DNA from: Bacillaceae bacterium UBA7792
GTDB lineage: Bacteria > Bacillota > Bacilli > Bacillales > Cytobacillaceae
Length of the DNA: 16,624 bases
Assembly (NCBI GenBank): GCA_002480735.1
Contig: DLCS01000203.1
Location: forward strand, 1 to 16,624
Direction of reading: 5' to 3'
How positions within the stretch are numbered: position 1 is the first letter of the stretch; the number at the start of each line of letters is the position of its first letter. The notes beneath the pieces were generated by a model. It searched no databases. It was given only the letters and a program-made list of their open reading frames with translations, and was not told the origin of the DNA. A program made the position numbers and the translations under genes. This document shows positions 15,046 through 16,624 of this stretch, piece by piece.

Positions 15046-16272
15046 ATGGGCAATTTGGAAGAAAACCGCCTTGTTCCTGATATATTCAATAGTCTGCTAG
15101 TAGTTTCTGCTGAAGAAGGATTAAGTGGGATTTCAAATGAGCTGTCTAGGCTCTTATCCCTCCCGGTCATTGTTACCGATACTTTTTATAATGTACTTGC
15201 TACATCCATTGACAACGACCCATTGGAAATCGTCGTTTCTACCCATTTCGAAAGACAGCAAAATACAGCATATTTTAAATGTACGCTAGACATATTAGGA
15301 GAAAGCTATGAAAGTTTTGGCCTTCCAATTCGTCAACGGGAGCAAAACCATGGCTATTTATTTTTTTTGAATAAGCACTCAGAACATCATATTCTTGAAA
15401 AATATGAAGCACTTAATCAGTTTAGCGCTTCATTATGTATGCTTAATTTAAAACAGCTCAACGATCTTAAAGAAGAAAAACATCGCTTTAAGGATGCTTT
15501 TCTATACGACATTCTTTATGGAAACTTTAAAAATAAAGAAGATATTATTTCCTATGGTGCCATTTGGAAATGGGAGTTAGACCAGCCTCATATGGTGATT
15601 GTTTTTTCTATCATAGAATACAATCATTATTCAGCCGATCGACAATTAATTGAAACTCTTCTATATATAATAGATAAAACTCTCACTCAGCACGGAATTG
15701 AGCCAATCACAATTAAGAAACAAAATGAAGTCATTGCTATCATCCCAGCAAGTGAGAAAACAAGCTTTTCTAGTAAAAGCAAGCTAATTGATTTCCTTCA
15801 TTATCTCATCGATGAGACTAAAGAAACGAGCTTACTAAATCGAGTAGCTTGTGGAGTCGGACAAATATACGATAACCCATTGGAATTATACAGGAGCTAT
15901 CAGGAATCAAAGGTTGCTTATGAGTTAGGCTTGTTATTAAAAATAGAAATACCATTTTTTCATAATCTAGGACTTGAACGAGTGTTATACAAACATGATT
16001 TACAGGATCTGAAGGAATTTTATCAACATATTGTCGGAGACTTAGTGAAGTACGACCAATTAAACGGAAGTGAACTGATGTATACTCTAGAAAGCTTCGC
16101 TCACCATCAGTTTGATCTAAAGCAAACTTCTGAAACGATTTTCCTCCATCGCAATACATTAAGATATCGAATCAAAAAGATCGAGGAAATCTTAAATATC
16201 AAATTAGATGACTTTCATCACCGCCTAAATATAACCGCCGCCTTCAAAATCAAACAGCTGCACAAAATTTAA
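15046..16272 (+). CDS. PucR/CdaR-family transcriptional regulator
   Basis: A DNA-binding regulator, probably responding to a small molecule. The 408-residue product has an N-terminal sensor-like region (about 15-130) that starts ELSRLLSLPVIVTDTFYNVLATS, as in GAF-type PucR relatives. A middle GGDEF-like CdaR region (about 150-300) includes GVGQIYDNPLELYRSYQESK. The C-terminal PucR-type helix-turn-helix contains SETIFLHRNTLRYRIKKIEE (362-381). AAAGGGTG precedes ATG 15046. It faces away from the dms operon and is followed after 16 bases by a molybdopterin oxidoreductase gene, so it most likely controls that gene and perhaps itself. Whether it also acts on the divergent operon is open. Family members respond to purine or sugar-acid pathway signals; no ligand can be named here. 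Confidence 0.88.
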   Translation: MGNLEENRLVPDIFNSLLVVSAEEGLSGISNELSRLLSLPVIVTDTFYNVLATSIDNDPLEIVVSTHFERQQNTAYFKCTLDILGESYESFGLPIRQREQNHGYLFFLNKHSEHHILEKYEALNQFSASLCMLNLKQLNDLKEEKHRFKDAFLYDILYGNFKNKEDIISYGAIWKWELDQPHMVIVFSIIEYNHYSADRQLIETLLYIIDKTLTQHGIEPITIKKQNEVIAIIPASEKTSFSSKSKLIDFLHYLIDETKETSLLNRVACGVGQIYDNPLELYRSYQESKVAYELGLLLKIEIPFFHNLGLERVLYKHDLQDLKEFYQHIVGDLVKYDQLNGSELMYTLESFAHHQFDLKQTSETIFLHRNTLRYRIKKIEEILNIKLDDFHHRLNITAAFKIKQLHKI

Positions 16273-16288
16273 AGTAGGTGATCTGTCG

Positions 16289-16624
16289 ATGAAAATAACT
16301 CGCAATGTATGCCCAAGAAACTGCTTTGGAACCTGCAGCATTCTCTCCTATGTGGAAGATGATCAATTGCTAAAGATAACGGGTGATCCAAAGCATGGCT
16401 TTACCGGAGGACATTTGTGTGCCAAGGGCTATGCCTATACCCAATACGTGGATAACCCTTTGCGTTTAAAATATCCGATGATCCAAGCATCAAGGGGCTC
16501 TGGGAATTGGAAAAGGATTTCATGGGACGAGGCCTATACCATTATCGCTGAGAAAATGGTTGAGCTCTACCGCCGCTACGGTTCTAATCTAGCAAGTGGA
16601 TTTAATAAATTTTCAGGAAACTTA
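16289..16624 (+). CDS. Cytoplasmic molybdopterin oxidoreductase, N-terminal part (truncated by window end)
   Basis: The first 112 codons of a second DMSO-reductase-superfamily enzyme, running off the window without a stop. It starts directly with its [4Fe-4S] domain: Cys8, Cys12 and Cys16 in VCPRNCFGTCS and Cys44 in HLCAKGYA. NPLRLKYPM (57-65) and WKRISWDEAYTII (73-85) follow, all standard for this superfamily. There is no Tat signal, so the enzyme should stay in the cytoplasm, unlike the exported catalytic subunit encoded divergently. AGGTG lies upstream of ATG 16289, and the gene begins 16 bases after the regulator stop, which indicates an operon. The substrate cannot be judged from this fragment. 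The CPRNC-type start resembles formate-dehydrogenase-like and YoaE-like oxidoreductases, a loose comparison from memory. Confidence 0.88.
   Translation, partial: MKITRNVCPRNCFGTCSILSYVEDDQLLKITGDPKHGFTGGHLCAKGYAYTQYVDNPLRLKYPMIQASRGSGNWKRISWDEAYTIIAEKMVELYRRYGSNLASGFNKFSGNL

Noticed and set aside
15818..16159. A 113-codon open frame on the minus strand within the PucR-type regulator gene
   Set aside because: It is fully antisense to a convincing gene with recognised domains, shows no family motif and has no suitable ribosome-binding site. It is a shadow frame.
1..16624. A mobile island carrying the molybdenum genes
   Set aside because: No integrase, transposase, attachment repeat or tRNA is visible, and base composition looks even across the window by eye. 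The grouping of molybdenum genes alone does not show transfer.

Overview
The window looks like chromosomal DNA from a low-GC, endospore-forming-type Firmicute (Bacillaceae). The evidence is strong AGGAGG-type ribosome-binding sites, compact hairpin/T-run terminators, an LtaS-type lipoteichoic acid synthase, a CwlO-like NlpC/P60 endopeptidase and a PucR/CdaR-type regulator. No rRNA, tRNA, CRISPR array, transposase or integrase is visible. Species cannot be assigned from the sequence alone.

Layout. Positions 1-2060 (minus strand) hold the start of a YitT-family membrane protein, cut by the window edge, and a molybdate ABC uptake pair, modB and modA. No ATPase gene modC is present. The modA promoter region carries an operator-like set of palindromes. 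Positions 2180-7360 (minus) are three separately terminated housekeeping or envelope genes: a CwlO-like peptidoglycan endopeptidase, an LtaS-family glycerolphosphate polymerase and a glycerate kinase.

Positions 7371-14798 (minus) form one likely operon for a respiratory molybdoenzyme of the DMSO/selenate reductase family. In transcription order it encodes a radical SAM protein of unknown role, a TorD-type chaperone, the Tat-exported catalytic subunit DmsA, the four-cluster electron-transfer subunit DmsB, the membrane anchor DmsC, a second polyferredoxin with a zinc ribbon, and TatA. The first five genes overlap or lie within 26 bases of each other. A 127-base gap holding a large hairpin precedes the polyferredoxin, and a 160-base gap precedes tatA. 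The operon probably ends at the terminator after tatA. Its leader contains a perfect TGTGA-N6-TCACA site, the Bacillus Fnr consensus, which also differs from a Rex operator at only one base.

Positions 15046-16624 (plus, divergent) hold a PucR/CdaR-type regulator followed 16 bases later by the start of a second, cytoplasmic molybdopterin oxidoreductase, cut by the window end.

The parts fit together: ModAB imports molybdate for the cofactor, TorD holds the immature catalytic subunit, TatA supports export of the folded enzyme, DmsBC links it to the quinone pool, and oxygen or redox sensing would switch it on. The least explained parts are the radical SAM protein and the polyferredoxin. They make this more than a plain dmsABC locus and are the best candidates here for undescribed biology. 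The true substrate of the reductase cannot be read from the sequence.
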